A DNA stretch of 64,000 nt from Serratia plymuthica (GTDB lineage: Bacteria; Pseudomonadota; Gammaproteobacteria; Enterobacterales; Enterobacteriaceae), in contig NZ_CP068771.1 in NCBI RefSeq assembly GCF_018336935.1, positions 3,038,001-3,102,000 on the forward strand, given 5' to 3'. The translations under genes and the position numbers were made by a program. Positions 34,227-43,374 of this stretch are shown here, one piece after another (position 1 is the stretch's first letter; every line of letters starts with the position of its first letter). The notes under the pieces were generated by a model. It was not told the origin of the DNA. It saw nothing but the letters and a program-made list of their open reading frames with translations, and did no database searches.

Positions 34227-35126
34227 TTATACCGGCTGAATTTGCGCCAACCGACTTAATTCTTGCCAGGCGTAGTCCCAGAAGGTGCGCACCTTCAGCG
34301 GCATACGCTGCACGTGCTGCGCCACCAGTTGCACCGGCATCGGCAAGGGTTCATACGCCGGCAGCAAACGCACCAGCGTGCCCGCCGCCAGATCGTCCGC
34401 CACCTGGTACGACAATAATCGGGCAATCCCCTTGCCTGCCCGCACCGCCAGCAGTTGGGTTTCCACCTCGTTGATCAACAGCCGGGGCGCCAGCCGCACC
34501 CGCTCGCCATTTTCCTGCGGGCCAAAACGCCATTCGCGCAGCGACGCGCGTTGGGTGCCGACAATGGTGTCGTGATCGGCCAACTGCGACGGGTGTTGCG
34601 GTTCACCGCGCCGCGCCAGATAAGCCGGGCTGGCGACCGTGACCCGCGATACCTGCCCCAACCGGCGCGCCACCCGGGAAGAATCCTGCTGATGACCAAT
34701 GCGCACCGCCACATCCAGCCCTTCGTCGATCAAATCCAGGTTGCGATCGTTGAGCACCATTTCAATCTGCATCTGCGGATAACGGTCAAGAAACGCCATC
34801 ACCAACGGCGCCACGTGTTTGCGCCCAAACTGCACCGGCGAGGTGATACGCAACAGGCCGGAGACTTGGCTGTCCGCCGTATCCAGCACCGCCGCGTCAT
34901 AGTCATGCAACAGCAGGCGCGCCCGCTCCGCCAGCCGCAAACCTGCCTCGGTCGGTGCCAGCCGCCGGGTGGTGCGCTCCACCAGTCGGGCGCCAAAGCG
35001 CTGCTCCAGCGAGGCAATCGCACGGGTGATCGCCGGCGCGGAACGCCGCAGCTTGCGCCCGGCCGCAGCCAGGCTGCCGTGCTGAATCACCGCCACAAAG
35101 ATAGCCAGCTCGTCCAACCTATCCAT
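34227..35126 (-). CDS. LysR-family transcriptional regulator
   Basis: A 299-residue LysR protein: helix-turn-helix MDRLDELAIFVAVIQHGSLA with SAPAITRAIASLEQRFGARL, then an effector domain (IGHQQDSSRVARRLGQV; INEVETQLLAVRAGKGIARL). The ATG at 35126 has GGAAGA upstream; an in-frame TTG four codons earlier is less likely. It diverges from the GST gene at 35225 across 98 bases, so the GST/PNPOx-like pair is the probable target. It also lies upstream of the hydrolase operon on the same strand, 161 bases away. Confidence 0.87.
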   Translation of the reverse strand: MDRLDELAIFVAVIQHGSLAAAGRKLRRSAPAITRAIASLEQRFGARLVERTTRRLAPTEAGLRLAERARLLLHDYDAAVLDTADSQVSGLLRITSPVQFGRKHVAPLVMAFLDRYPQMQIEMVLNDRNLDLIDEGLDVAVRIGHQQDSSRVARRLGQVSRVTVASPAYLARRGEPQHPSQLADHDTIVGTQRASLREWRFGPQENGERVRLAPRLLINEVETQLLAVRAGKGIARLLSYQVADDLAAGTLVRLLPAYEPLPMPVQLVAQHVQRMPLKVRTFWDYAWQELSRLAQIQPV

Positions 35127-35224
35127 AGATTCTTCCAAAATGTGAAATTATCAATTTCTACATTGCCGGATTCCGCTCACCGTCTGCAAGAGTATGCTGA
35201 TAAAAATTATTCAGGAGCCTCATC

Positions 35225-35842
35225 ATGCAAACCCTCAAACTGTACGGCACCCCGCTTTCCGGCCACGTTCATCGCGTGGCGTTGCTGCTGCGCATGCTTG
35301 ACCTGCCCTACGAATTTATCGAAGCCCCCGCCAGCGTGCGCCAGAGCGAGGCTTTCCGCCGCCTTAACCCTCTCGGTCAAATCCCGGTTCTGGTGGACGG
35401 CGAGTTGGCGCTCGCCGACAGCAACGCCATTTTGGTGTATCTGGTCAAACGCTATGCACCGGGCAGCCACTGGCTACCGGAAACGCCGCAGGCTTCGGCA
35501 CAGGTGCAAGAGTGGTTGTCCAAAGCCGCCGGAGAGGTGCGCTACGGCCCAGCCTCCAGCAGGATGATCGCCCAATTTTCTGCACCGGAGAATTATCAGG
35601 CTTCGCTGGCGATCGCGGCGCGCTTCCTGGCGCAGATGGAACAGCATCTGGCGGAACGTGAGTTCCTGGCGACGGAACAGGTCACCATCGGTGATTTGGC
35701 CTGCTACAGCTACGTGGCGGTAGCGCCGGAAGGCGGTATCTCGTTGGCGCCTTATCCGGCCATCCGGCGTTGGGCAGCGCGCATCGCCGCACTGCCCGGT
35801 TTCTTCGCTATGCCGGCCCTGCCGGAACCCACCGAGAGGTAA
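35225..35842 (+). CDS. Glutathione S-transferase family protein
   Basis: A 205-residue cytosolic GST. The thioredoxin-like N-terminal half starts MQTLKLYGTPLSGHVHRVAL with the cis-Pro region LGQIPVLVDGELALADSNAI and the glutathione-binding ADSNAIL; an all-helical half follows (LATEQVTIGDLACYSYVAVA). The usual catalytic Ser or Cys position is occupied by the TPLSGH segment. It conjugates or reduces electrophiles. It is 5 bases upstream of the pyridoxamine-oxidase-like gene, forming an operon probably controlled by the divergent LysR. Confidence 0.87.
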   Translation: MQTLKLYGTPLSGHVHRVALLLRMLDLPYEFIEAPASVRQSEAFRRLNPLGQIPVLVDGELALADSNAILVYLVKRYAPGSHWLPETPQASAQVQEWLSKAAGEVRYGPASSRMIAQFSAPENYQASLAIAARFLAQMEQHLAEREFLATEQVTIGDLACYSYVAVAPEGGISLAPYPAIRRWAARIAALPGFFAMPALPEPTER

Positions 35843-35847
35843 CGCTG

Positions 35848-36762
35848 ATGACACAGCCGCTGTTCCACCCCGACGAACTGCGCGCCCAGGCGCTGGCCGG
35901 TTTTGGCCGCGTGGGCGCGGGTATTTATGCCGCCATGCCCGACCAGCACCGCGAGTTTTTCGCCGCGCTGCCTTACCTGTTCGTCGCCACGCTGGACGAT
36001 CAGGGCTGGCCGGTGGCCACGCTGTTCAGCGGCCCGCCCGGTTTCTTGCGCACGCCGGATGACACCCACCTGCGCATCAGCGCGCCGCGCCGCAGCGACG
36101 ATCCGGCGCAGGCCGCATTACAAAGCGGCAAACTGGTTGGCGCGCTGGGGCTGGATTTCAGCAACCGCAGGCGCAACCGGGCCAACGGCGTGATTAGCCG
36201 CACCGACAAAAATCGCATTGAAATCGAGGTCCGGCAAAGCTTTGGCAACTGCCCGCAATATATTCAGCGGCGCGAGCTTTACCCGGTGGCCGCCGATCCT
36301 GCACCGATTGAATATCTTCCTGCACTGGATGCTGAGGCGCAGGCGCTGATCCGGCGGGCGGACACCTTTTTCGTCGCCAGTTGCGCCCACGCCGGGTTGG
36401 CGCAGGGCGGCGTGGATATGTCGCACCGGGGCGGCAAACCAGGCTTTATCCATCTGGCGGACAACAGCCTGTGGATCCCGGACTTTCGCGGCAACCGCTA
36501 CATGAACACGCTGGGTAATCTATTGGCCGAGCCACGGGCGGCGCTGCTGTTTATCGATTTCGACAACGGCGATATTTTGCATCTGCAAGGGGAAACGCAG
36601 ATCCTCTGGCAAACGGATATCGACCACGGAGTGGAAGGGGCGGAACGTTACTGGCGATTTGATATGCGCAGTGCGTGGCGTTTCCCGCAGGCTCTGCCCT
36701 GGCGCGGCCGCAACCTGGAATACTCCCCGGCCACGCTGAACACCGGGGTGTGGCAAGGGTAA
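35848..36762 (+). CDS. Pyridoxamine 5'-phosphate oxidase-family flavoprotein
   Basis: A 304-residue protein of the PNPOx-like split-barrel group. Two barrel-like regions are seen: YLFVATLDDQGWPVATLFSG and FFVASCAHAGLAQGGVDMSH, the latter with GNRYMNTLGNLL, a typical FMN-binding pattern. It is likely an FMN-linked oxidoreductase of unknown substrate, not the vitamin B6 enzyme. The ATG at 35848 has GAGAGG upstream. It forms an operon with the GST gene. Confidence 0.82.
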   Translation: MTQPLFHPDELRAQALAGFGRVGAGIYAAMPDQHREFFAALPYLFVATLDDQGWPVATLFSGPPGFLRTPDDTHLRISAPRRSDDPAQAALQSGKLVGALGLDFSNRRRNRANGVISRTDKNRIEIEVRQSFGNCPQYIQRRELYPVAADPAPIEYLPALDAEAQALIRRADTFFVASCAHAGLAQGGVDMSHRGGKPGFIHLADNSLWIPDFRGNRYMNTLGNLLAEPRAALLFIDFDNGDILHLQGETQILWQTDIDHGVEGAERYWRFDMRSAWRFPQALPWRGRNLEYSPATLNTGVWQG

Positions 36763-36770
36763 GTCGCCAT

Positions 36771-36793
36771 AAAAAACCCCGCTTTAGCGGGGT
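36771..36793 (-). terminator. Rho-independent terminator
   Basis: ACCCCGCT (36776-36783) pairs with AGCGGGGT (36786-36793); on the minus strand six T residues follow. It ends the small gene at 36809-37024 and may act weakly on the plus strand. Confidence 0.75.
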
Positions 36794-36808
36794 CGGTTCA
36801 ATAAAGAT

Positions 36809-37024
36809 TTATACGCTGTGTTCCGCCGCCGAAGCGGCCTGATAGAGCTGCCGAAAATAACTCAGGCGCTCAAAAAACAAACGGCTTTGCGATTCCGACA
36901 TATTGCCGGCCACCGCGCCGGCATCGATTTCGCGCCCTTGCCACTCCATCAGCGCAATGCTGGAAGCGAGGAAATCCATGTTGCTGCTGTAGGCCGCAAG
37001 GTGCCGATTCACTGAATTTACCAT
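36809..37024 (-). CDS. Conserved-looking 71-residue protein, unknown function
   Basis: A small soluble protein with no signal peptide, predicted mostly helical (MVNSVNRHLAAYSSNMDFLA; RLFFERLSYFRQLYQAASAA). I do not recognise the family; the size and helical repeat suggest a small regulator or stress protein. The AAGGAG ribosome site lies 8 bases before the ATG at 37024, while a GTG three codons earlier lies inside that site. A good terminator follows. It stands between the PNPOx-like operon and the gabD-like gene. Confidence 0.65.
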   Translation of the reverse strand: MVNSVNRHLAAYSSNMDFLASSIALMEWQGREIDAGAVAGNMSESQSRLFFERLSYFRQLYQAASAAEHSV

Positions 37025-37213
37025 TCTGCACACTCCTTTTTGTTATCTCGAAAAGGGACATATGCTTACTGAGTTCAGTATCGTCCCGACGACGAGTATT
37101 TTTTGTACAGAAGGTGCGCATGGCAGCAAATGGATGCGGAAAAGTTTGCTAGGGTAAAGGGGAATATTTGGGACAGGCTACACTGTGTTGAATTCTGAAA
37201 AGGAAGATAACCG

Positions 37214-38689
37214 ATGAGCACGACCTTCTCCGCCACCCTCAAAGATCCCGCGCTGTTTCGCGAAGCAAACTACATCGATGGGCAATGGCTGCCGGCCAAA
37301 GACGGCCAGACCATCAAGATCCATAACCCGGCCACCGGCGAGTTGGTCGGCCAGGTGCCGGCCTTTGGCGCCGAAGAAACCGCACAGGCGATAGCCGCCG
37401 CCAAAAAAGCCCAGCCGGCCTGGCGCGCGCTGACCGCCAAAGAGCGTGCCGGCAAGCTGCGCCGCCTGTTCGAACTGATGATGGAAAACCAGGACGATCT
37501 GGCGCGCATCATGACCGCAGAACAGGGCAAACCCCTGGCCGAAAGCCGCGGTGAAATTATCTATGCGGCTTCGTTTATCGAGTGGTTCGCCGAAGAAGGA
37601 AAACGCGTTTACGGCGACACCATTCCGCAAAATCTGCCCGGCCGGCGCATTATCGTGCAAAAAGAGCCTATCGGAGTATTTGCCGCCATTACGCCGTGGA
37701 ATTTCCCGGCGGCGATGATCACCCGCAAGGCCGGCCCCGGCTGGGCCGCGGGCTGTACCGGGGTGATCCGCCCCGCCAGCCAGACTCCGTTCTCGGCGCT
37801 GGCGATTGCCGTACTGGCCGAGCGCGCCGGTTTACCGGTGGGCGTCTGTAACGTGATTACCGGTCCCAGCAAGGCGATCGGCGGCGAGCTGACCGCTAAC
37901 CCGGACGTACGCAAGCTCTCCTTTACCGGCAGCACCGAGGTGGGTGCGCAGTTGCTGGCTCAGTGTGCGCCTACCATCAAAAAAACCAGTATGGAATTGG
38001 GGGGCAATGCGCCCTTTATCGTGTTTGACGATGCCGATCTGGACGCCGCCGTCGCCGGGGCAGTAGCCTCAAAATACCGTAACGCCGGCCAGACCTGCGT
38101 GTGCACCAATCGCTTTCTGGTGCAGGAAGGCGTCTACGACGCTTTTGCGGCAAAACTGAAAGCCGCGGTGGCGAAGCTGAAAGTAGGCAATGGCATGGAC
38201 GAGGGCGTCACTATCGGCCCATTGATTAACCGGGAGGCGGTGGAAAAAGTCAGCGAGCATATCGCCGATGCCGTGAAGCGCGGCGCCTCGGTGCTGCTGG
38301 GCGGCCAGCCCCATGCGCTGGGCAATAACTTCTATACGCCGACCATCCTGACCGACGTACCGAGGCAGGCCAAAATCTTCCATGAGGAAACCTTTGGCCC
38401 GGTGGCGCCCTTGATCCGTTTTGAGCACGAAGCCGAAGCTATCGAACTGGCGAACGACACGCCGTTCGGCCTGGCCTCATACTTCTACAGCCGCGATATC
38501 GGCCGGGTGATACGCGTGGCCGAAGCGCTGGAATACGGCATTGTCGGCATCAATGAAGGGCTGATCTCCACCGAGGTCGCGCCCTTTGGCGGGGTTAAAA
38601 ACTCCGGCCTGGGGCGCGAAGGCTCGAAGTACGGCATAGAGGATTATCTCGAGATCAAATATCTGTGCCTTGGCGGGCTGGGTATCTGA
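37214..38689 (+). CDS. gabD: GabD-like succinate-semialdehyde dehydrogenase
   Basis: A 491-residue NAD(P)-dependent aldehyde dehydrogenase closely resembling GabD, which converts succinate semialdehyde to succinate. The catalytic Glu261 (SMELGGNAPF) and Cys295 (NAGQTCVCTNR) are present, as are ITPWNFPAAMITRKAG and FTGSTEVGAQ. Odd: the usual VLKPASQTP reads VIRPASQTP here, with Arg186 replacing the Lys that contacts the coenzyme ribose, and GPALAAG reads GPGWAAG. AAGGA precedes the ATG. The gene stands alone, away from gabT, so an orphan paralogue is possible. Confidence 0.85.
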   Translation: MSTTFSATLKDPALFREANYIDGQWLPAKDGQTIKIHNPATGELVGQVPAFGAEETAQAIAAAKKAQPAWRALTAKERAGKLRRLFELMMENQDDLARIMTAEQGKPLAESRGEIIYAASFIEWFAEEGKRVYGDTIPQNLPGRRIIVQKEPIGVFAAITPWNFPAAMITRKAGPGWAAGCTGVIRPASQTPFSALAIAVLAERAGLPVGVCNVITGPSKAIGGELTANPDVRKLSFTGSTEVGAQLLAQCAPTIKKTSMELGGNAPFIVFDDADLDAAVAGAVASKYRNAGQTCVCTNRFLVQEGVYDAFAAKLKAAVAKLKVGNGMDEGVTIGPLINREAVEKVSEHIADAVKRGASVLLGGQPHALGNNFYTPTILTDVPRQAKIFHEETFGPVAPLIRFEHEAEAIELANDTPFGLASYFYSRDIGRVIRVAEALEYGIVGINEGLISTEVAPFGGVKNSGLGREGSKYGIEDYLEIKYLCLGGLGI

Positions 38690-38700
38690 AGCTGTCACCG

Positions 38701-38716
38701 GCCCCCGCAAGGGGGC
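38701..38716 (+). terminator. Hairpin after gabD-like gene
   Basis: GCCCCC and GGGGGC form a 6-bp stem over GCAA, 11 bases past the stop. No T tract; termination uncertain. Confidence 0.4.
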
Positions 38717-38788
38717 TGAACGCCGGCTAATCTGCTGCCGTTTCTGCTACTTTGGATCGCCCGTCAGGGGCTTATTAAGGACTCTCAA

Positions 38789-39154
38789 ATGGAATTCTCC
38801 GCCGCCGTTCCCATTTTCCGTATTTTCTCGGTTGAAAAAGCCAAAGAGTTTTATCTGAATTTTCTCGGTTTTACGCTGGATTGGGAGCACCGTTTTAGCG
38901 AGGACCTGCCGCTTTATGCCCAAATATCACGCTCCGGTCTGACCTTGCATCTCAGCGAGCATTACGGCGACAGTACGCCCGGCTCAGCGGTGTTTATTCC
39001 GATCCGTGATATCGATGCCCTGCATCGGGAGTTAATGGCGAAGCAGTACCGTTACGCCCGTCCGGGGGTTGAAACCCTTGGCTGAGGAAGACAGTTGAAC
39101 CTCACCGATCCCTTCGGCAATTGCCTGCGTTTTTGCGAGCAGAGCCACGACTGA
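38789..39154 (+). pseudogene. Glyoxalase-fold protein interrupted by an in-frame TGA
   Basis: The frame begins MEFSAAVPIFRIFSVEKAKE, a VOC/glyoxalase-superfamily start with AAGGA ahead of the ATG, and runs to a TGA at 39083-39085. Reading past that stop in the same frame gives GRQLNLTDPFGNCLRFCEQS and a second stop at 39152-39154. Family members read PWGR or GWGR there, so the TGA stands exactly where a conserved Trp (TGG) is expected. The complete protein would be 121 residues; the truncated product is 98 and lacks the last strands. I interpret it as a nonsense-mutated gene or a base error. Confidence 0.75.
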
Positions 39155-39187
39155 CGAAGTGTTGAATTCCATGCCCACAGGAAATTC

Positions 39188-39208
39188 CCCTGCGGACGAG
39201 CCGCAGGG
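39188..39208 (-). terminator. Terminator-like hairpin of tail-spike gene
   Basis: CCCTGCGG (39188-39195) pairs with CCGCAGGG (39201-39208) over a five-base loop, flanked by TTCC/GGAA and AT-rich bases. Lies 26 bases past the minus-strand stop at 39234. Confidence 0.5.
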
Positions 39209-39233
39209 AAATAGGGGTGATATGAATAAGGGT

Positions 39234-41150
39234 TCAACTGTAGTTTTGCGGTGCCAGGAAACCGATATCAACACCATCAAGGGCAACATGGATGCGTGCG
39301 CCATCCCATGCTAATGCCAGTTCAGCGCCACCAGTCTGGCCAGTTCCGGCAGCTAACGTAAACCCGCCCTGCGCCACTGCATTAGCCGCCTTAGGGTAAC
39401 TGCCACCAACAGGCTTACCGACATAAAACGCCGACGATGCTGGCGTATCGATATACCAAGGCAAACCGCTGTACTGCCCAAGCGTCAGATGAACTCCTGC
39501 GCCACGTAACGCAGGAAGTACAGTTTCTTTGCCCGTGATGCGCCAATTGTTCGCCACGCTTTGGCCAATACCCATTAGCTTCACCGGTGAATCAATAGCT
39601 TCGGCGCTTTGTTCAATGATTACATTGCGCGGTACTTTGAGAGTGTTGGCAGTAGTTAATAGGCAAACGGCCTTGGTTTCTTTGACAATCAGTTCATCAA
39701 TATCGCAATCTGCGGCTATCCAAACTACCGGCAATGAACCTTCAGGTAACCCTTGAGAGAAATTCAGGCGACGAATGGAACAAGGGCTCAAAATCCGGCA
39801 AATCGCAGTACCTGCAGTATAGGCAGAAGAAAACTCACGCACGTTAATTTCATCAATCACCAACTGCGGCATATTGATATATAAGCTGTCTGCAATATCG
39901 ACCTTGCCTACATCCAAACGTCCAATACGACAACGATTCTGCGTGCCCGATGCAGATAACGCAAAGCTGTGATAACAAGAGCGAAGAGAAATCTCATCGA
40001 TTAAAGTATCTTCAGAACCATTATGCAATTCGACGCCGCTCAGGCAGGCACCCACGATCACATTTCGGACGGTGTGACCTTTTCCTGAGACATAAACAGC
40101 ACATGCACGATTTTTTATCGCCGTACTGGTTGGGTTGTCCAAAAAATAACAATCCCCTGCACGAACGTTAATACAAATATTATTGCTACCGGAGCCAATG
40201 ATGACACCGCTTCCCCATTGGCCACATTGAATATTCGAAATAAAGTTATTACTGCCGACATCCCCATCCTGAGCAATACTCAATACAGCACCTGAAAGAT
40301 AATTGGCTTCGGGTTTACCTGCCGGAATACCTGCACCGAGCATGGTAATATTGGTCACATGGTTATTATTGCCTTTCACTAGGAAACCATCTCCCAGACA
40401 GTAACCACAAGAGACATTAGAAACTATACTGTCATTATTGTAAGTTGCGAAGAAATCATCACGGCATTCATCGACAATAATGTCATGAGCCATTGATTTA
40501 CCCTGAAGACTAAAACCGTCGCAAAAATTGCTCAGTTGCATGTGGTGGAAATAACTACTGTCACCACCGGAATAACCCACATGTTTCTGCACCACATTGT
40601 AAATGCTATCGCGATTGGCTACCCCAATCAGCTTTCCGCCAAACATTTCAACACCATGCAGATAATCATAGGTGCTTGCGGTGGAAGTTTCATTGGCGAA
40701 CATCGGTTTCACATGCCCTGCTTTGGCCCGGATGGTCGATCCATTTAAATTGATGGTTTTACGCAGTGTTCTGCCATCTTTAACTCTCACAGTATCGGAT
40801 GTTAAATAGGTCGCACCTGCGCGACAAATTACGCCATAAGAGGAAAGAAAACACCGGGTGAGCGCCTCTGTATCGTCGGTAACATTATCTCCTCTGGCTC
40901 CATACATGGCTGGCGTAACAACGCCTGATACATCTAAAACTCTTACCCAAACCCAGTTGCCGCCAGATTTGATATAAATTCCACCGTCATCGATTAACGT
41001 TGTCGATTGCACAGCGCTGAATAAACCACCGCCGTCCGGCAATGTCGACGATGCATTCCAATTGGAATAATAGGATATCACTTCAATCAACTCTCCGGCA
41101 ACGGCCGGTATTATAGTGCGTAGTGTGGAAATGTCAGGGCAGGTGTTCAT
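39234..41150 (-). CDS. Orphan phage tail-spike-like beta-helix protein
   Basis: A 638-residue protein resembling phage tail spikes. Near the N-terminus are GELIEVISYYSNWNASSTLP, an adaptor-type sequence, and MYGARGDNVTDDTEAL, the entry motif of right-handed parallel beta-helix (pectate-lyase-like) domains. Asn/Gly/Val-rich repeats follow to about residue 520, then a small C-terminal tail (WDGARIHVALDGVDIGFL). No signal peptide. The ATG at 41150 follows AGAGGA; longer in-frame starts do not fit. Codon use is visibly AT-richer than its neighbours and no other phage gene is nearby, so it looks acquired. It may bind or depolymerise surface polysaccharide. Confidence 0.75.
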   Translation of the reverse strand: MNTCPDISTLRTIIPAVAGELIEVISYYSNWNASSTLPDGGGLFSAVQSTTLIDDGGIYIKSGGNWVWVRVLDVSGVVTPAMYGARGDNVTDDTEALTRCFLSSYGVICRAGATYLTSDTVRVKDGRTLRKTINLNGSTIRAKAGHVKPMFANETSTASTYDYLHGVEMFGGKLIGVANRDSIYNVVQKHVGYSGGDSSYFHHMQLSNFCDGFSLQGKSMAHDIIVDECRDDFFATYNNDSIVSNVSCGYCLGDGFLVKGNNNHVTNITMLGAGIPAGKPEANYLSGAVLSIAQDGDVGSNNFISNIQCGQWGSGVIIGSGSNNICINVRAGDCYFLDNPTSTAIKNRACAVYVSGKGHTVRNVIVGACLSGVELHNGSEDTLIDEISLRSCYHSFALSASGTQNRCRIGRLDVGKVDIADSLYINMPQLVIDEINVREFSSAYTAGTAICRILSPCSIRRLNFSQGLPEGSLPVVWIAADCDIDELIVKETKAVCLLTTANTLKVPRNVIIEQSAEAIDSPVKLMGIGQSVANNWRITGKETVLPALRGAGVHLTLGQYSGLPWYIDTPASSAFYVGKPVGGSYPKAANAVAQGGFTLAAGTGQTGGAELALAWDGARIHVALDGVDIGFLAPQNYS

Positions 41151-41351
41151 ATAACATCCTCTTTTGTTCATTAGCCGAAAGTCGGCAAAATCAATATAAT
41201 GACCGCAAGGCATCCTGTCCCGCCTAGAGCGTTGTGCCATCGATCAATAAACAAGATAGAGACTCTGCAAAGGGAATTGCTGAGCAAAGAGGATCCCTTG
41301 AATATTTCAGACTAAAGCGAACATTTTACTTATGTAATGCATACTCCCAGT

Positions 41352-41822
41352 TTATTGCCGGTATTGCTCGTCGCTGACCTTCTCCATCCAGTCAACCGGG
41401 CTGCCGTTGAGGGATTCGGCAATGGCGATATGGGTCATGGCCGTTTCCGGCGTCGCACCGTGCCAGTGCTTGACGCCTTCGGGGATCCAAACGATATCGC
41501 CCTGATTCATCTCCTGGATCGGGTCGCCCCACACCTGGATCCAGCCGCGCCCCTGGGTGACGATCAACGTCTGCCCCAACGGATGGGTATGCCAGGCGGT
41601 GCGGGCACCGGGTTCGAAGGTCACGGTGGCGCCGCCCACGCGGGCCGGTTCAGTGCCGGCAAAAGGCGCATCAATCCGCACCTTGCCGGTAAAATAATCC
41701 TCCGGACCCGGCCGGGATGGCAGGGAACCGCTGCGTTGAATTTTCAATTTTTCCTCCGTTTCGGCAAGGGCTGCCGGTGCTGACATGGACAAGATAAGGA
41801 TAGACGTTGCGAGTAATTTCAC
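41352..41822 (-). CDS. Secreted cupin, mandelonitrile-lyase-like
   Basis: A 156-residue cupin with a signal peptide ([20 protein letters not shown], cleavage near residue 20). The cupin core reads [19 protein letters not shown] with metal ligands H-T-H and Gln, then [20 protein letters not shown] with the last His, and ends [14 protein letters not shown]. This is very close to the manganese cupin hydroxynitrile lyases described from soil acidobacteria, though those lack the export signal. It would act in the periplasm. The divergent LysR gene at 41995 is its probable regulator. Real substrate unknown. Confidence 0.82.
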   Translation of the reverse strand: MKLLATSILILSMSAPAALAETEEKLKIQRSGSLPSRPGPEDYFTGKVRIDAPFAGTEPARVGGATVTFEPGARTAWHTHPLGQTLIVTQGRGWIQVWGDPIQEMNQGDIVWIPEGVKHWHGATPETAMTHIAIAESLNGSPVDWMEKVSDEQYRQ

Positions 41823-41937
41823 TGGCGGCTCCCGTTAAGATGGCGCGAAAGAGAAAGATAACGCCGCGCCGCCACCGGGACTAGATAGCAAAATACGCAA
41901 GGACCTATGAGCTTAATTCATGAGTGATCGGGTGTGA

Positions 41938-43374
<1,437 letters not shown>

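Noticed and set aside
39155..41340. Prophage remnant around the tail-spike-like gene
   Set aside because: No integrase, lysis, capsid or other tail genes, and no duplicated att-like sequence seen; only the single gene supports a phage origin.
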